This document shows, piece by piece, positions 25,192 to 40,100 of a DNA stretch of 64,000 nucleotides. Below the pieces are notes generated by a model. The model saw only the letters and a list, made by a program, of their open reading frames with translations, did not search any database and was not told where the DNA came from. Position 1 is the stretch's first letter, and every line of letters starts with the position of its first letter. Made by a program: the position numbers and the translations under genes. Origin of the DNA: Uloborus plumipes (Eukaryota > Arthropoda > Arachnida > Araneae > Uloboridae); assembly GCA_038373865.1 (NCBI GenBank), contig JAXGGA010004669.1, positions 1-64,000 of the forward strand, written 5' to 3'.

Positions 25192-28100
25192 AGGATTATC
25201 ACTGTATCCATAAATTCACAATCAGTGGCAGCTAAATATTTTTATTCAGAAATATTTTTGCCAGGGCCTGATTAACCTCTGAAGTTGAGGGAAATGCAGT
25301 CTCATTTTGAGGCCTCCTATATTTGTTTGGGGGAATTTTTCTGACTACATGCATTGAAAACAAACCACTGATGCAACCTATATTATTTCCAAAAGTAACT
25401 TAGCAGAATTCACAAGTTTTTCTCCTTTTTCTGCTGTGTCAGAACTGTTTTTTATACATCATGTATGATTCCATTGCAAAATCTGAGAGATTTTTAAGTT
25501 TTAATAACAGAAAGAAACTAAAGCAATTTTTTCACTTGTTTTGAGAATCTTTCTCAAGGAACAAAAAACATTTAAAAATGGGAAAGTGGAATTTTAGATC
25601 AAAGTTTTAAAGTCAATTTTGGGTCTCAGAAAATTCTGAGGGGAAGCTTAAGCTTCTCGAGCTTTTTGAGTTATCAGGCACTGATTGTTGTTGTGATGAA
25701 GTATCTAGTTGTGCTTCATTCTAAATTTTTGATTTCTCACTTTTAAAAAATGAAACTATTCATTTTTATCAAACTCCATTCTTTAACATTAAAAAATTAT
25801 GGTTAATTACATTTTTTGTTATGCTCAATGTCTTGAGAGTTAGCAACAATATAAATAAGTTTAGCCAAATTTTTTTAAACAACGGTAAAAAATCCCACTT
25901 AAGAGGAAAATCAGGAGACAGGTTACAAAGCGAAAAGTACATGGGAAAAACAATATTTGGCAGGTATTTATATATATACATATGATGTGGGTGTGTATAA
26001 GGCACATGTATTTTATACATTAAAATAAATGTTAAAAAGTTACCCAATATTGAATTTTTTGTCATCTCTTGTCCACTGAATAATAACAACTTCTTCTGGC
26101 TCATTTGCATTGATTTGTCCACAGTTAATTGTTAGGTCTCTCATATCCCTGAGGGCCATATGCAGAACTACCATAGTTTCTTGAGGAATTTGTACTAGTA
26201 AGCCGTCTTCAACTATACTAAATTTAGCAGACAATCCTGATGAACTTTTTAATGCCCCACTGAAGACAATAAAGCTTGCACCTGTAACTATGAATTTTTA
26301 AAAATATTAGTTTATACACATTCCACAACAATTAAGAGGATGAATAGAAAATTAAGAAAAGAAATTTTATTAAAAGGAGAGATTACCACTTAGAATTTGA
26401 AACACTTAAGAATTTTAGCTATCTGATAACTAACAAAAAGAAAGAATGGCAAAACAAATTCTTAGCAATCGAAAGTCTTGCCAAAAATATTAGAGATTTT
26501 AAGAAAGATAGAAAAATTTTAAGAAATTTAATCACTCTAAAAGGGAGGATCGTCACGCTCAATACACGAAACTGTTACACAGTAAACTCCAGCATTGTTA
26601 GACAGTTAAGATCAGCATTAAGAGTTGATGATTATAAACAAGCTTTAATGATAAATATACTAAATGAATATAATTTTTGATTAGGTGGGAGAGATAATAA
26701 AGGTAAAGAACCAACAAAATGTGACAAAAAGTCCTTTCAAAACCAATTTCAGGGCAAAAATCGAGAACATCTAGAAAAGGAAAGGATATTCTGGTATTTT
26801 TCAGAAGTGAAGTAAATGGAATGTAAGGATCAATGGAGCTTAAAATTGTAAACAACCTAAGTCTTACGATTCAGACTTAATATTTTCTAATCAGACGCTA
26901 GGTTAATTCTCTATTTTATTAAATAAACTTTATTATTTCACCACTTCACTTCTATTGAACACCTTTTCATTGATGAGTTCATTTTTTGCACTGAAAGTAG
27001 GTTCAATTCTCATGACTATTTATGTAGTTTCGAATTTGTTTTCATGATCTTAATGACAACAGAGTATCAGCACTTTAGGTATCAGATACACAAAAATAGC
27101 TGCAAAATGGTTCATCTTTGATGTTGCAAATGCAAATTACTAGAAAAGTTTAAATTTCTTAAATAAAAACTAGAGAAATACTAGCACAATCATGATTGTT
27201 TTATAATTCAAGGGATGAAATTTCACAACAGGGAGAAAAAACCATACAAGTTTTATGTTTCACAAAAAGTGTTTTTTTCATTTTTAGAAAAGTGGGAAAA
27301 ACACTTTAAAGCTCTCCCCCCCCCCTTTTAGGATCAACTAGTGTCAAATATTCAAAAACTATGTCTAGTTATTTTGGGCATTCAAATTACAGTACCCCTT
27401 GTTACATCGCTTATTCAGATACATTGCACTTTTCCTTTGGCCCCTAGAATAATATACTTTTTAAAAAGTTGCTTCACATTTGACATCGCAGAAAACAAAA
27501 GGTATCTTTCTCAGAAAAAGTATTTATTTTTTCTCTCAAATCAATGCCCAAAACTAGTTCAAGTATGTTTTTGTACACCTTAATTCATTGCAGTTGCAAC
27601 TGTTGATTCACATTGCAACACAAAATAGAAATCTTTTCTCTTTCTTTAAATTTTAAAGAACAAAAGGTGAGAAAATTTTCTTTTGTTTTTAAAATAGAAT
27701 CTTTTTAAAATAATAAGACAAAAATATTTTTCTAGGTGCATGTCATTAATTTGTAAGTTAGGTGAATCGTTACTTTTTACAACATCAGTAATATTGCATT
27801 TTCGGATATATCATGCTTCTTTGTTTTTTCTCAACATGAGTCATATTAAGAGGGATTACTGTAATTCATAACACTATTAAAGAAAAAGAAAATCCCCCCC
27901 CCCCCAATGCACAAACTAGAAACAAATTACCTCTACGGGTAGTGTTTTCAATATTGATAGCTTGGGTCTGGTACTCTCCTTCTTCCTTTTGCATGCAAAC
28001 CAAATGGGAATCAGCTTTAGTACTAAAATTAGATCCTAGTGCCAGGACATGTTCCACATTGTTACTGTTGAGTACTTTGATAACCTGCCCACAAAATATA

Positions 28101-31100
28101 TTTCAATAAAACAAGGTGAATTACAAATTTAATCAGATAGTATTGCAAGAATAGTTTTCATAACTGTATTAAAACATTTATTTGGTGATTTAGAATGATA
28201 ATAATCATTCACATTTTCTAATTTCATCCATACATTTCAATACAAATCAATAGAGTATTTTAGAACTCCAGTTAATGCAAACCTTCAAGCTTCGAGAGCT
28301 GCCATTTTTAATCTGCATTAACCCTTGTCTGGATTAAATGTAATTAAGCTAACAATATTTTACAAAAGTCAAGCCACAATCCTTTAATTTTTAAACAATA
28401 AAACATTTTGGAAAAAAAAAAAAAAAAAATGTAAATTTCTGTGAAAAAAACTTATTTTGTTTTTACAACTTATAAATTTTAAGGAAATAGCAAGTTAAAG
28501 GTAATGTTGCAACACAGTAACTCAAAACATAACAAAAGAAATTAACTAACATACTTTCACTTTAATGAAAATAATCAGTTTTCTTTCATAGTTGAACAAG
28601 TGAACTTTTTACCATTGTTTTCTAATTTTTGTAATGGATGAAAAAATAAGTTATAGCATCAGATTTTGGTTGGTACTATGTGTGGACAGAAGAAAGCATT
28701 GTTTGAATTTCTCGTATTGTTGGTAGCAGAATACTTTCTTTTTCTTCACCACGCACAATTTTTCAACCCTCTTGGGTTACATAAACTATGATTTCGTCAT
28801 CTGAAAGTTTCTCTAAAATGACTTAAATGTCCTAACATTTGTTAAAGTAAACAAAGGTTTCTGCAAGTAATCAAACTCAGATATCAAGACTTAAATGCAT
28901 CTGCTTCTTATGTGCTTTAGAGATCATCCAAATTACTGCTCTGCCCACTGCAATACATTTTGAAATCTTTTGAGCCCAGAGTAATGGGAACAATTAGAGA
29001 TGATTTTAGTACTGCAAATTTTCAATCTTGATCCTGGAGACATGCACCAGTCTGCAACACAATTTGACTGGTCCTCCAATATTTTTTCTTGTCCATGTTT
29101 AATAACCCTTATTCATAAAAGAGGAAAATAATAATGATAAAATCCTACCCAAAATTTTTGATAATGATTTGAATTTTGTGATTAATTTTCATTAAATTTC
29201 TTCTAAATGGTTGTTTATGTAGGTATTTAATGGGTCATTCTCAAAGTCACTATCATGTCCTCGCTATAATTTACAAATATTTTATGACACATATTTATTT
29301 TAATAGTTTTAAATACTTTTTAGAACAGAGTTTAACAAGATAATTGAAGTAAAGCTTCTGTACTTCATTTAAAAAATATTTTACATCAGTCTAAAATACC
29401 AAAATCTCATTCCCTCACTCGTTCCCACTGCTAGTGAAAAATATGCAAAAATTATTTCTAAAAAACAAATAATGAGTTCACACTTTTGTGCATTTCATTT
29501 CAAAATGTTGAATGAGTGAAGTAAACAAAACCATTAAAAATGAAATAAACATTAAAAATTAGTTCCTGCAAGCATTAGTGACTTTGTCCCCCAGCAAGTT
29601 GTATTATTCCCTGAAACCTGTCAATTTCCTTTCCAGAATTGTAATTTATTTTTATTTATTTTTTATAATAAGTCTTACAATTTACAGCTGTAACACAGAA
29701 AAATATTGCAGCACATCTTTGTTTTTAAGTTACAGAAAATGTGTGTGTAAAAATTCTGGTGTTTTCCCTGTATGAATGTGTAATTACAAATGGAGCAAAT
29801 ACTGATTGTATAACATTAATATCTTGACACAAGAAATAACATACAAGAAAATAATAAATAGACAAATAAAAGGAGGTAAATAAGAATTCATTAAAACTAA
29901 AGCAATAGAGCGGGGACTAAATATTTCAGTTTAACTTTTATGTATAAAAAAAGGCTTCTCTTAACCATTCCTTTTTGAACCTTAACATAAAAAAGGCTGA
30001 AGTTAAGCAGAACAAATGACTAATCTCATGCTGCTCCCTTAAGTTAAATTAGCGTAAAGTTCAAGATGCATGTCAAATAAAGAACTAAATAATTTTAACT
30101 TTTATTATAAACATTTTATTGTTTACTTAAAAAATAAACAAGTAAATAAATTTTTGGGAAAAAACTAACGTAAAATTACTACCTTTTATTTTATTCAAAC
30201 TATTTTCTTTATTGACTGTTTTCATATTAAGGCATTGATTTTTTCAAATTAAATTAGAAAAAGGCAATATTCCCTGTACTTTTTTTTTTTTTTGTTTGTT
30301 TACTTTTATTCCCTGTATTTTTCAGGTTTCCTTGTAGTGGCAACCCTGATGGAAACAATAAAGGCTTTTTGCCTTTATAATTCCCTTACATATGTTTTCA
30401 TAGCTAAGCAAATTAAAATAATTCAAGAAAACTCAATGACCATGTGGTACTTCTTCGTTTAAGAATATTTGTAAGTGAATAAACTCAAACATTAGTTAGG
30501 CATAACTGCTAGACTCAAATTTTAAAGAATCCATAAAGCCCTCACCAAGTGAGGGAATAATGCTAAAGCACCAACTGTTCCGAACATAAATAAGCAAATA
30601 AATATTTTTTTCTTTTGATAATATCATAGCATAATGGTTCCTGTGAAGGGAAAGAAAATACAAATGATCTTTCTTGAAAATATATGCAATTATGAAAGAA
30701 CCAGCATAAAGCGAAAAAGTTCTCCCCTAATTCCACACAAAAATTGTGGTAGCCAATTTTTGTCCAGGGCTATACATATTATTATTTTGTTATATTATGT
30801 CAGGCCTCTTCGGTTTAATGTTAGTAGGAGCAATAATAAGAGAATAAGTGCTTGGCAAAAGGGGTGAAATCACAATCAGAACTCCTATTTATTGTATACC
30901 CCTTTGCTGTGAACTCTTGCTTCCCCCATACCCCCTTCTCTCAACGTTCAAGAAATGAAAGAAAAAAAAACATCAAATTTTTCAAAATCTAAAAAAGAAA
31001 ATAATAAAAATGATGATGTAAAAATAAAAAATATAGTATCAAATTTTCAAACACAGAAGTATTAACAGCTGCCTGTCCTAGATAAAGCGTGAAGGAAAGT

Positions 31101-34100
31101 TTCTGGTTCAATCATCCTAACTTCAGCTTATCCAAACTTGGACTAGCCTTTGCAGGTCTAGATAATTGGCATTTTACTGTAGTAATCTTTTCTTATTATA
31201 TATGTACATCATGCTAGCTAATTTTAGTTTAACTCTAAAAATCCTTTGGTGCATTGAGTTATCTAGTCATGCAGTGCATTTACATGCTTTCCCTTAACAT
31301 ATCAAGTATATTTAACTGAATCATTCATGTACACTAAAAAACACTACTAAATATTTCCTCCAAAATAAAGAAGAAATTCAGCATAAATAAAGACAAAATA
31401 TAATTTACATTTGTGTTAGCTGAAGCAAAAGTGTGTTTTACCTTTTCATATCGGTTTCGTGGAATGTTAACACAAGTTTTTTTTTCTTCCATATGCACAA
31501 CAAGTCCAGGAATAACAGGAACAGTAAACTGATAATTGCGAAGATCCTAGAGGTAGTACAATCAATTAACAGCATAGTTCTAGCATTAGTTTGAATGCAG
31601 CAAAAGCTCAAGCAAGCAATACTCAAAAATGGAGAGAGGAGGGGAGAGGAAAATTTTGTTATTGGAATTTTCTGCATGCTACTGTTTACATCCATACATC
31701 CAAAAAATAAATAAAGCGTTTCCAGTTAAATGGTAAATGATTGGCATAAAATTGAAAAGAACTTTTTTTGAAATTTAGATTTTAAAACTTTTTAAGTAAC
31801 ATTTTACTACTAGTAACAACAGTATCTCGAAAAAGATGTAGCGATAAGAAAAAACTACATATATGAAGTCTTATCATATACTTACATAATGAAGTAAAAT
31901 ATTTATACACAAGACATTCCAGCAGAACAATTTAACCTTTAAGAACCAGGGTGGTACACATGCTGTACTGCAAGTCTTTTTTCCTTTGAGGATGGGGTTG
32001 AAATTTTCGCTTCTACCCTTTGGAGCAGGGGATTTTTCTGAGATTTCATACGGCCTTACTGGGAGATTACGGCTTTGTATTCGAACCGCAAAGTCATACA
32101 ACCTAAGTGCTTGCTGTTGCACCTTCTCGTTTTCAGAGGAAAAGGGACCTGCGGTTCAACAGTTGTACCGTCCGTCTGGAAAGGAAAACCTCTATACGAA
32201 TAGCCCGGATCCTAAAGGTTAAAGCTGCTTTAAGGATTTTCATTGCATATTCAACCTTACTGTAGACTTTTGCATGTTCTTAATTCTAGACAAAGTGTTC
32301 AGTATAAAATCAATATTTTTTTATTTACTACAAATGAATATTATCAGTCAAGTTATAAATTATATGCATCCTGCACTCTTCTCTATTCAACAAAAAATTC
32401 AGTAGCTTTCATCATATATACAACGAGGAGGAGCATTCTTGACAATTTGGAGAATAAATTTACAACTGTTATGCCCACAATAATTTTACTAAGAAGACCT
32501 AGTGAGAGGCTGTTAATATTTTTGCCAATAGAAAAAGCATATCACATTCCATTTCATTGTTAAGATAACTTTTACTTGACAACATAGGAAAATTTAACTA
32601 CAATGGTTAGATCCCATTTCTTAATTTGCTACTGAGGGTATTAAAGTTTTACACGATGTTCCATAGGATATCATACATAACAAGAGATAGTAACTACTGG
32701 TAATAAAATTAGGAATTAAAAATGTACGAGTTAGAAGTAAGGGAGAAACGGGACAGCTATTTATGTATAGTAAAATAAAATGTGAAAATTATTTCTAGTT
32801 TGTGCAGCCGATACAGCAGCAAGAGTGTGCCTGCTACATCTACTAAACAAGCTAAAAATAATTTTATTCTGTTTCGGCCCATAAACGGAGTTTTATGAGT
32901 ACAAAGCAAGTGCAGGAAAAAGAATTTACTTACTGCTAATACACTCATTATAGTCTGCCCAATTTCAAAATACACAGGTTTGCGGTAACGTACGCTTACT
33001 AAAGAGCATGGATAATCTGAAATTGAACAAAACAATTTTACATGAATTTTGAAACAGTATCAAAAAATTTTAGCAACTGCTTTCATTTAAAAGTACTTAC
33101 ATCTACATTCAGCACCAAGTCGTAGCATTAAACGAAGAGGAAATACTTTTGCCCAAGGAACTTCCCACTTATGAATAAGAATAGCAACTAAAAATGGCGT
33201 ATTTGGCACAATGAGCTTACTCAAACATTGAAAAGTTGGACGGACAAAAAGAAAACCCCTGTGATCACTGCTTCCTAAAATATGTTCAGGAAAGATCACA
33301 TGACCCAAGTCATCAAATGTGCATCCTAAAAAAGAAAAGACAACAATAAAAAAAAAACCTCAACTAAATATTTTAATGCAAAATTTCATATGGAGAGCAT
33401 TAAGGTGCATCCATGTCTTAACTTCAATCCTACATGCACAAAAAATTCAAATTATTTTTTTAAACATTCAAGAATTTAATGCTCAAGTTAAAAAACTCAA
33501 TGCTTCATAAACCATGAGAGCATTAGCGAAAATTGGATTATGTTTTTTAAATCATGATAAGTGATTCTTATCAGTATCAAAAATCTTTGAAAAATCTCAC
33601 TGGTCTTTTGGACCAGTGAACAGGAACAGGGGTGCAAGTGACCCAATGTGGTTTGGGAGCATCTTCGGGAGCAGGGAGAATACCATTTGGGCGCAGCAGA
33701 ATTGTGTTTAGGAGCAGGCTCGAATAAGATACTATGTGACTGTGATAAACACATATATTTATAGTAATTTAAATTTGTACCTTAATGCAAGAACAACCAA
33801 TGTTAAAAATTTGATGTTATAGTTTTTTATTGTAATGGGGACAGAAAGGTATCCTCTGTCATATACAACAACCAATGTTTTAAAATAAACCGCCTTAGCA
33901 GTGGAGCGAAACTAAGACACCAAATCTAACACACGCCTATGGAGACTCAAATCTTTGAACCTGAATATCTCAAATTGACGAATTTTGACATTGGTTGTTT
34001 TTGCATTAAGGTACAGAAATATATTTGCATTTTAACTAAGCACTGATTATCTATCATTAAATTTTAGTTATAGTTTAAAAATACTAGATGTGGTTTCAAT

Positions 34101-37100
34101 AGGTGAACAGCAAAATGTTTCACTGTACTTAACTCAAATTTCAGAGACAAGTATATAGAAATTGGAACATTCATTTGAAGTCAAATTGAAACGATAAACT
34201 CATCCACTTTTTTACAATTACATTTATACTACCAATACCAATCCTCTTTCATTTTTTAGAAAAGAACCCTATCCATGAATAACCTAAGAGCGCATTCGTG
34301 GTGATTAAATATGAAATGCAAACGTTTGGTTTAAAGCTTCCACGACAATATGAAAAATTTAAGACATTTTTTGGTTTTTTAGTTGCATAATTATCAATAA
34401 CATTTGGATTTTCTTTTGTTAAAAATGCGCATTAACTTAAAATTGAGGAACTACTTTTGTGCTTGAAAAGTAAACTAGTTTCTTTATGTTTTATTGTGCA
34501 AAATTACATTTTGTAAGCTAAAAATTGAAAAACCTTAACTTAAAAGTTTAACTTAGTTTATTTTTGTTCTACTGTTCTCTTTCTCATAACTTCTCTGCAT
34601 CTTCTAACATCCATTTTGCAACTCGATTTAAGACAAGACATTGTTCTTAACAGCTGACTTTAGTCGTTGGTTTCTACATTTAATAAAGAATCTGATGACT
34701 CTTGATTGGATTAAGCTTCTTGTGTAACTATCGTATACTGCTTCACATTTAATTTGTCTGTCTCTCTGCTTTTAATGCCTTAAATCTGTGCTGGTTACAA
34801 AACTTAAAGACGTTAAAACTTCTAAACAGTAGAATGAGATAATTATGTGCCGCCATAAAGTATCTCTGAATTTTGTACAACAAATCAAAATTTTATCTTT
34901 CTTTTAATGACCAAATGGGAGCATTGTTGCTAGTAGAATGGAAAATTCTATTTTAAGCTTTTAAAATTATAATTTTACAAATTCAACTTTTCAAAATACT
35001 GCCTTTCAGTACAAAGCCATAATTAAACATTATGTGCTTGATTGTTTTAATTATTTTCCAAAAAATGAAGCAATGGATAACCTAATGCTTATTAAAATCA
35101 AGCTTGCAAAAATAGGTATATAAATAGAAAATAAATTATTTGTTATCAAAATATAAGCTAAAATAAGCTAATGGAAGGTATCTATTGTCAAAATAACGGT
35201 TAATTGTCAAAAATATTAAAATTTTTGCAAGATGCATTTGGATTGAAATCTTCAACATAGGAAGCTTCGTCCGTGACGTAAATGCTAGATGTTGACATGC
35301 TTCTAAAAATAAATTATTTTCTCAAAATAAAACATAAAATAAGTTACGCTGAGGTAACATATGTCAAAATAATTTTGGATTGTGAAAAATATCAAAATTT
35401 TTGCAAGATGCAAAAGGATTGAAATTTCAGATAAGGAGAATATTTTTCGCGACGCACGTGTTCAGAATATCGCCATAGCAACCGTCATAACGTACGGTTA
35501 ACAAAAACAGAAGTTATGCCACTTTTTCGCGATATTCGATAGAAAAACGGCCGTTTTGGCGCAGTCAGGCGCAATTTCGATCAAAAAGTGTGTTTATGAG
35601 CAGGATGGTGCAAGATTCTTTATTTGGCGCAGCATGGCGCAATTGGCACAGCACTTGCACCACTGCAGGAATATGCACAGGTCCGCAGACAACATCACTA
35701 GTCCGCATTAACGCTAAATAACTAACCGCACTTTTTTTTTATTTTAAAAGTCAATGAGTATGAGATAAACTTAAAAAAAGAGTTGTAACGAAAGTATAAT
35801 AATAAAAATAATCCAGGGATGATTGTGAGTTCATGAAAAAATACCTGAAAGTTTTGAAGAGAAGTGTGTGTGTGTGGGGGGGGGGGAGCTTTTTTCAAAA
35901 AAAACAAGGCCCTTATTATTTAAGAACACCTAATTTTATAATTATACATATTTAATAATACATTGTCTTTCATAAACAAGACACATTTCATACATTCGAA
36001 TAGTTTCAAATAGTTTCTAGTCAAAACCAATAGAATGGCATCTTAATATTTTTGCTGGATGAATATTATTAGTAATTATCGGAAAATCACCGAAAATTCG
36101 AAAAATAAAAAAAAAAATACCCAAGGTGGGAAGACAAAAGCATAATTAAAAATATTTTATTTCTGGTATTTTCGACCATGAAAATACCAGAATCGATCAT
36201 GAAAATACCGGAAATCCGGTAAAATACCGGAACACAACCACCCCTGAAATAATCATATGAATGAAGTAAGTTTACAAAAGTTCAAGAGTAACAGTGTCAT
36301 CAGAGACAAGCAAAGCATGTAATTAAAATGAAATTGTTTGAAATGCATTCTACTGCCCTTCCTTTAATGTTAGGATGGTTTCCAATATGTCATGTAATTT
36401 AACTGCACAGTGTCATTGAAACAGAAAGTGAACTTTTGCAGCATTTAAAAGTAACAGTGAAGGCATAAATTTAGAGACAAAATAAGGTAAGATTATTAAC
36501 TATCGAGCATTAGTATATCGAAAACTCAATTCATGAAATTAAAAAAAAATAATTCATTTTATATGCACATCATTGCCATAAGGTCACTCTAAAAAATCAG
36601 AAAATATTTTCTGAGCAAAAACACATGATTTGGTGGATATGAACTTGTTTAGCATTAAAAAATGTTTTTCAGTTTTTTTTTTTTAAATTTTCAACATTTC
36701 AAATTTGATTGCCAAGGTTTGCACAAATGGAGTATCGAAAAAATCGAAATTTCCCAGATCGTTTAGCGGTACTGCGGAAAAGTTGTGAGCTGCCATCACT
36801 AAAATGTGTGAGAAATCTTAAGGTTCTAGGTTGATATCTTCTGTCGCCTCAATGGGCCTGTAAGTTCCGAAAATTGAACAAAAAATGATTAAATTACAAA
36901 AGATAATAAAAAATATCAAATATTTCTCTAAGTTTTAGGTAATGCTTAAAAGTTGCTTAATTGAAACAACTTTAACACACAGAAAATTAGAATTATAGGT
37001 TAATCATCAGCATTAAATTTTGGAAATTTGACGCATTTTGGTACTTTTCTGTTTAACTGTTTACTGCTTGCATAGTTTGTAATTAAAGCATACTAGGTTT

Positions 37101-40100
37101 GGCATTCTGCCAAAAGAGTGAAACACCTCTGTTTTCATCCCTAGAAGCTATCACGTGCCTTTGGTGTGACTGTATTGTAGTAAACACACACCTATTTAAT
37201 GGTGTAATTAGCAGGGTAGAATTGAAACTTCAAAAACCAGTCCAATGGATTATCTGCTTACTTCATTTTAATAAGCAGCCATAACGACATCTATTTGAGT
37301 TCACAGACAGCAAGTCAAATGGCTTTACATCTTAAACCAGAGATATTAGACGGAACCTCAAAGAATGCGAAAAGCTTCCAACTGTTGCTTTTAACTGCAT
37401 TGAATGCGAACTGCCAAACATTGATCCCACCACGTATGTAGATCTTCCTGAGTGGCAAGCTTGTTATGTGACTTCGCCTCCAGTTCTCTCCAATTCTCAA
37501 GTTCTGGAGATAATACAGGACGTTATGTAAGTGGACTGCTGGGACTTTTTAAAATTTTCTTCCCACACACAAGCGGTTGATTGGATTGTGAAACTAGTCA
37601 CTGCAGGACTGAAGCCTCCAGGAAAACAGTTGGGTCTCAGAGCTGGATTTATTAGAGTTACACCAGAATCCAGAAAACACATGCCAACATTTGTACCAAA
37701 AATGATTACAAGCAATAAAATGTTGGTATTTGTATGTTTGAAAGGTAAAATAAAATGTCTGGTCTTTTATACGTTAAAATGAGGTGTGATTTAAATTTGA
37801 TTAAAATTATGCATTGTGCAAGCAGTAAATAGTTATAAAGAAAAGTGCCAAAATGTGTCAAAATTTCAAAAATTTGATGAGGTGGCAGAAGATATTAACT
37901 AGGGATGCACCGATTAATCGGCAGTACCGATTAATCGGCCATAATCGGCCACTTTGCCGATTATTAATAATCGGCAAAATCTTGCCGATTAATCGGCGAA
38001 TTTTTAAAATTTTTTATATTATCTTTTAAAGTATACCTTCTCCAAGAAACTATAATAAATTGTTTTATTAACAGTAAATAAATGTAATTTTCTGAAATCC
38101 TTACTATAACATACAGTAGAGCGATTCCATACCAAATCACCGAATGGGGGTCGCACGACCGACTCGGATTTTTTTTTAATTTGGTACACAGATTGATGGT
38201 ATAGAGGTATGAAAAAGGCCAAAAGGAAAGTTACCTGCTCCACTTATTTTCTGAGATACATGCCCTCAAAGTTTGTCCGCCACGTCAAAATACTAAAAAA
38301 GTGATGTTATTTAATCATTTTTTATAAAAAATCGTACTAATGCAAAATAAAAGTGTTAGATATCTATGGAAACTAGTTACTCCAGGCATTCTGAAAAAAA
38401 ATACTAGAACGTTCATAATGAAAATTGCCAAGGTACAGGGCTCTTTGAAGTTGTCACCACAAAAACTTGATTTTGCAGATTTTGCTAAAATTCAGGCATT
38501 TATTACAAAAAAAGGCAAACAAAACCAAAGGTTTTCTCACTTTCTGGTAGTGTACAGGTCCTCCCTGTAAATTGCTACGCAATAAATTTTTTGGGTTTCT
38601 CACTCCTTCTTGGAAATATTTTAGCTTAAAGATAAGCCGTAAGGCAAAAAATGCGTTTTTGGCCATCTTGGCAGCCATTTTTCTCATAAAGGGGGAGCAG
38701 TAGAAACTTTAATTTTTTTTTTAAACAAGCCACTGATATGTTAGCTATTCACAGGAAAAGAGTTTACTTTTGGTTATTTCTCCCATTAAGAGATATCCTG
38801 CTGACAGTATATGCATGTTTTTCGCGACGACCATATGCTTTTGTTCCCCCTCTCATGGACTTAAAATTAATTAAACCAAAAAATAATTATATATTTATTA
38901 TTAGCTGTATTATCTACTCAATATGTCCTGAAATTTAATTTATTAAATCATTGAACAATAAATTAGATAATTGATGAAAACAAGAAAAAGTATTTCTCTG
39001 ATGCCTGAGCATTATGCATTCATAATTATAAAGCACTAAATACTTTCTTGAGAAATTAATTAACATAAATGAGCTCTAAATAGTTATATTATAAGCAATA
39101 CCCAATCTTGTGATTGGGATACTCCTGTTTTTAATTGAAGAATTTCTTGAATATCACATGAATATCAGGAAAATAAATGAAGTCTTTTCGTTTGATGTAG
39201 GATACTTTATGACAAATTTCATTTGATGGGCTACTAACTGAGCATGGTGATAAAGAGCTATTAATTTCAGCATCGAATTCCATTTTACCTTATTAACAGT
39301 TAAATATTTATAAAATAAATAAATAAATAATTTAATATAAAACCATGCTTGAAGAATTAAAATTAGTGCAACTAATTTATTCCCATACTGATCTTTACAA
39401 AACTGACATGTGTTGAGCACTGATAAGAACTGACAAGAATAAGTTTACTCACTAAAATACTAGTTCACAGATACTATAAAGCGTACATTCTATTTTCTAC
39501 AAAATAATACTGCAACAAAGAACAAGGGTATAAAGGGGTAGGTACTAAAGAATTTCTTGAAAAATCAATTAAAATAAAGGAGCTTCGAATATTTATCTCA
39601 TAGGCCCAATCTTGTGATTGGATGTTCCTGATTGAGGGCTATAAACAGGAGGTTACCCTTGTTCTTTGTTGCAGTATTATTTTGTGGAAAATAGAATGTA
39701 TGCTTTATAGTATCTGTGAACTAGTATTTTAGTGAGTAAACGTTTTCTTGTCAGTTCTTATCAGTGCTCAACGCTTGTCAATTTTGTAAAGATCAGTATG
39801 GGAATAAATTAGTTGCACTAATTTTAATTCTTCAAGCATGGCTTTATATTAGATTATTTATTTAATTATTTTGTAAATAATTAACTGTTAATAAGGTAAA
39901 ATGGAATTCGATGCTGAAGTTAATAGCTCTTTATCACCATGCTCAGTTAGTAGCCCATCAAATGAAATTTGTCATAAAATATCCTACATCAAACAAAAAG
40001 ACCTCATTTATTTTCCTGATATTCATGTGATATTCAAGAAATTCTTCAATTAAAAACAGGAGTATCCCAATCACAAGATTGGGTATTGCTTATAATATAA

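Larger units (their letters stand above)
33627..35665. mobile_element. Decayed hAT-type element, ~2 kb
   Basis: CAGGGGTGCAAGTGACC at 33627 and, inverted, CAGTGGTGCAAGTGCTG ending at 35665 form terminal repeats. CAGGAA directly flanks both sides (33621-33626, 35666-35671), a partly preserved duplication. It contains the nested MITE 33780-34011 and a tandem duplication. No transposase frame is left. Confidence 0.5.

Noticed and set aside
28640..29000. Possible Tigger transposase C-terminus on the minus strand ([15 protein letters not shown])
   Set aside because: Only one short resemblance with many stops; not enough to annotate.
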